A DNA stretch of 44,077 nucleotides from Croceibacterium salegens (GTDB lineage: Bacteria; Pseudomonadota; Alphaproteobacteria; Sphingomonadales; Sphingomonadaceae): NCBI RefSeq assembly GCF_009827435.1, contig NZ_WTYM01000054.1, positions 1 through 44,077 of the forward strand, in the 5' to 3' direction. This document shows, in pieces, positions 43,306 through 44,077 of this stretch. The notes under the pieces were generated by a model. That model saw only the letters and a program-made list of their open reading frames with translations. It did not search any database and was not told where the DNA came from. Position 1 is the first letter of the stretch; each line of letters starts with the position of its first letter. Made by a program: the position numbers and the translations under genes.

Positions 43306-43334
43306 TGATATATCACAGATTTACGGGTGATCAA
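43306..43334 (-). promoter_or_regulatory. Promoter-like element with exact TGATATATCA, upstream of cupin operon
   Basis: On the minus strand TTGATC (43334-43329), 16 bases, then TATATC (43312-43307), inside the palindrome TGATATATCA (43306-43315). It is 90 bases from the cupin start. Same arrangement as at 35944-35972. Confidence 0.55.
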
Positions 43335-43348
43335 TGGATTTGGCCATA

Positions 43349-44077
<729 letters not shown>

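Overview
The window looks like one contiguous piece of chromosome from an alphaproteobacterium, most likely a sphingomonad (Novosphingobium/Sphingobium type). The reasons are high GC, a dense set of acyl-CoA and aromatic catabolism genes, a RibB protein with a decayed GTP cyclohydrolase II half, frequent GTG/TTG starts behind good Shine-Dalgarno sites, and many GntR/FCD regulators. The genus is inference. No tRNA, rRNA, CRISPR array, integrase or insertion sequence was seen.

Layout. The edges look like core genes: the electron transfer flavoprotein pair etfB-etfA (1-1628, 5' end of etfB cut off) and the 3' part of a PobA-type 4-hydroxybenzoate 3-monooxygenase (43349-44077, cut off). Between them lie about 41.6 kb of accessory catabolic genes in blocks. 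Block 1 (1.7-12.9 kb): an orphan periplasmic-binding-fold protein without a signal peptide, an NTF2-like protein, then a divergent kinase / acyl-CoA dehydrogenase pair that resembles the LvaA/LvaC (ACAD10/11) 4-hydroxyacyl-CoA route, two SDRs, a GntR regulator, an acyl-CoA ligase, a second large acyl-CoA dehydrogenase and an HSDL2-like SDR. Block 2 (12.9-16.8 kb): two zinc-free quinone-oxidoreductase-like MDR genes, a TetR regulator and an NAD(P)-binding epimerase-like protein. Block 3 (16.9-20.7 kb): cupin, CocE/NonD serine hydrolase, two-cupin protein. Block 4 (20.8-27.3 kb, minus strand): FAH-family hydrolase, fused indolepyruvate-type 2-oxoacid ferredoxin oxidoreductase, epoxide-hydrolase-like protein, NTF2-like protein and VOC protein. 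Block 5 (27.5-34.6 kb): beta-oxidation genes (3-hydroxyacyl-CoA dehydrogenase, thiolase, enoyl-CoA hydratase, MaoC hydratase, a beheaded SDR), an exported metallo-beta-lactamase-fold hydrolase and two GntR regulators. Block 6 (34.7-41.6 kb): a serine beta-lactamase-like esterase divergent from an operon with a luciferase-like (LLM) monooxygenase, alpha/beta hydrolase, flavin reductase, RibBX, nitroreductase and Rieske oxygenase. Block 7 (41.6-43.2 kb): cupin, NTF2-like protein and SDR.

How it may work. CoA ligation, acyl-CoA dehydrogenation (electrons to ETF), hydration, oxidation and thiolysis are all encoded, together with ring or side-chain oxygenases and hydrolases. This is consistent with catabolism of an oxygenated cyclic or aryl-alkyl compound; the substrate cannot be read from sequence.

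The most striking non-coding signal is a shared palindrome, TGATATATCA. It occurs exactly four times and in two variants, always upstream of genes in blocks 3-7, and it overlaps the best -10 boxes. It suggests a previously unnoticed regulon tying these blocks together. A second operator type, CGTCATRCC-N4-GGTATGRCG, precedes the acyl-CoA ligase and the second acyl-CoA dehydrogenase. A related half-site repeat lies between hbd and the thiolase, and a 10-bp inverted repeat flanks the kinase/dehydrogenase divergent promoter.
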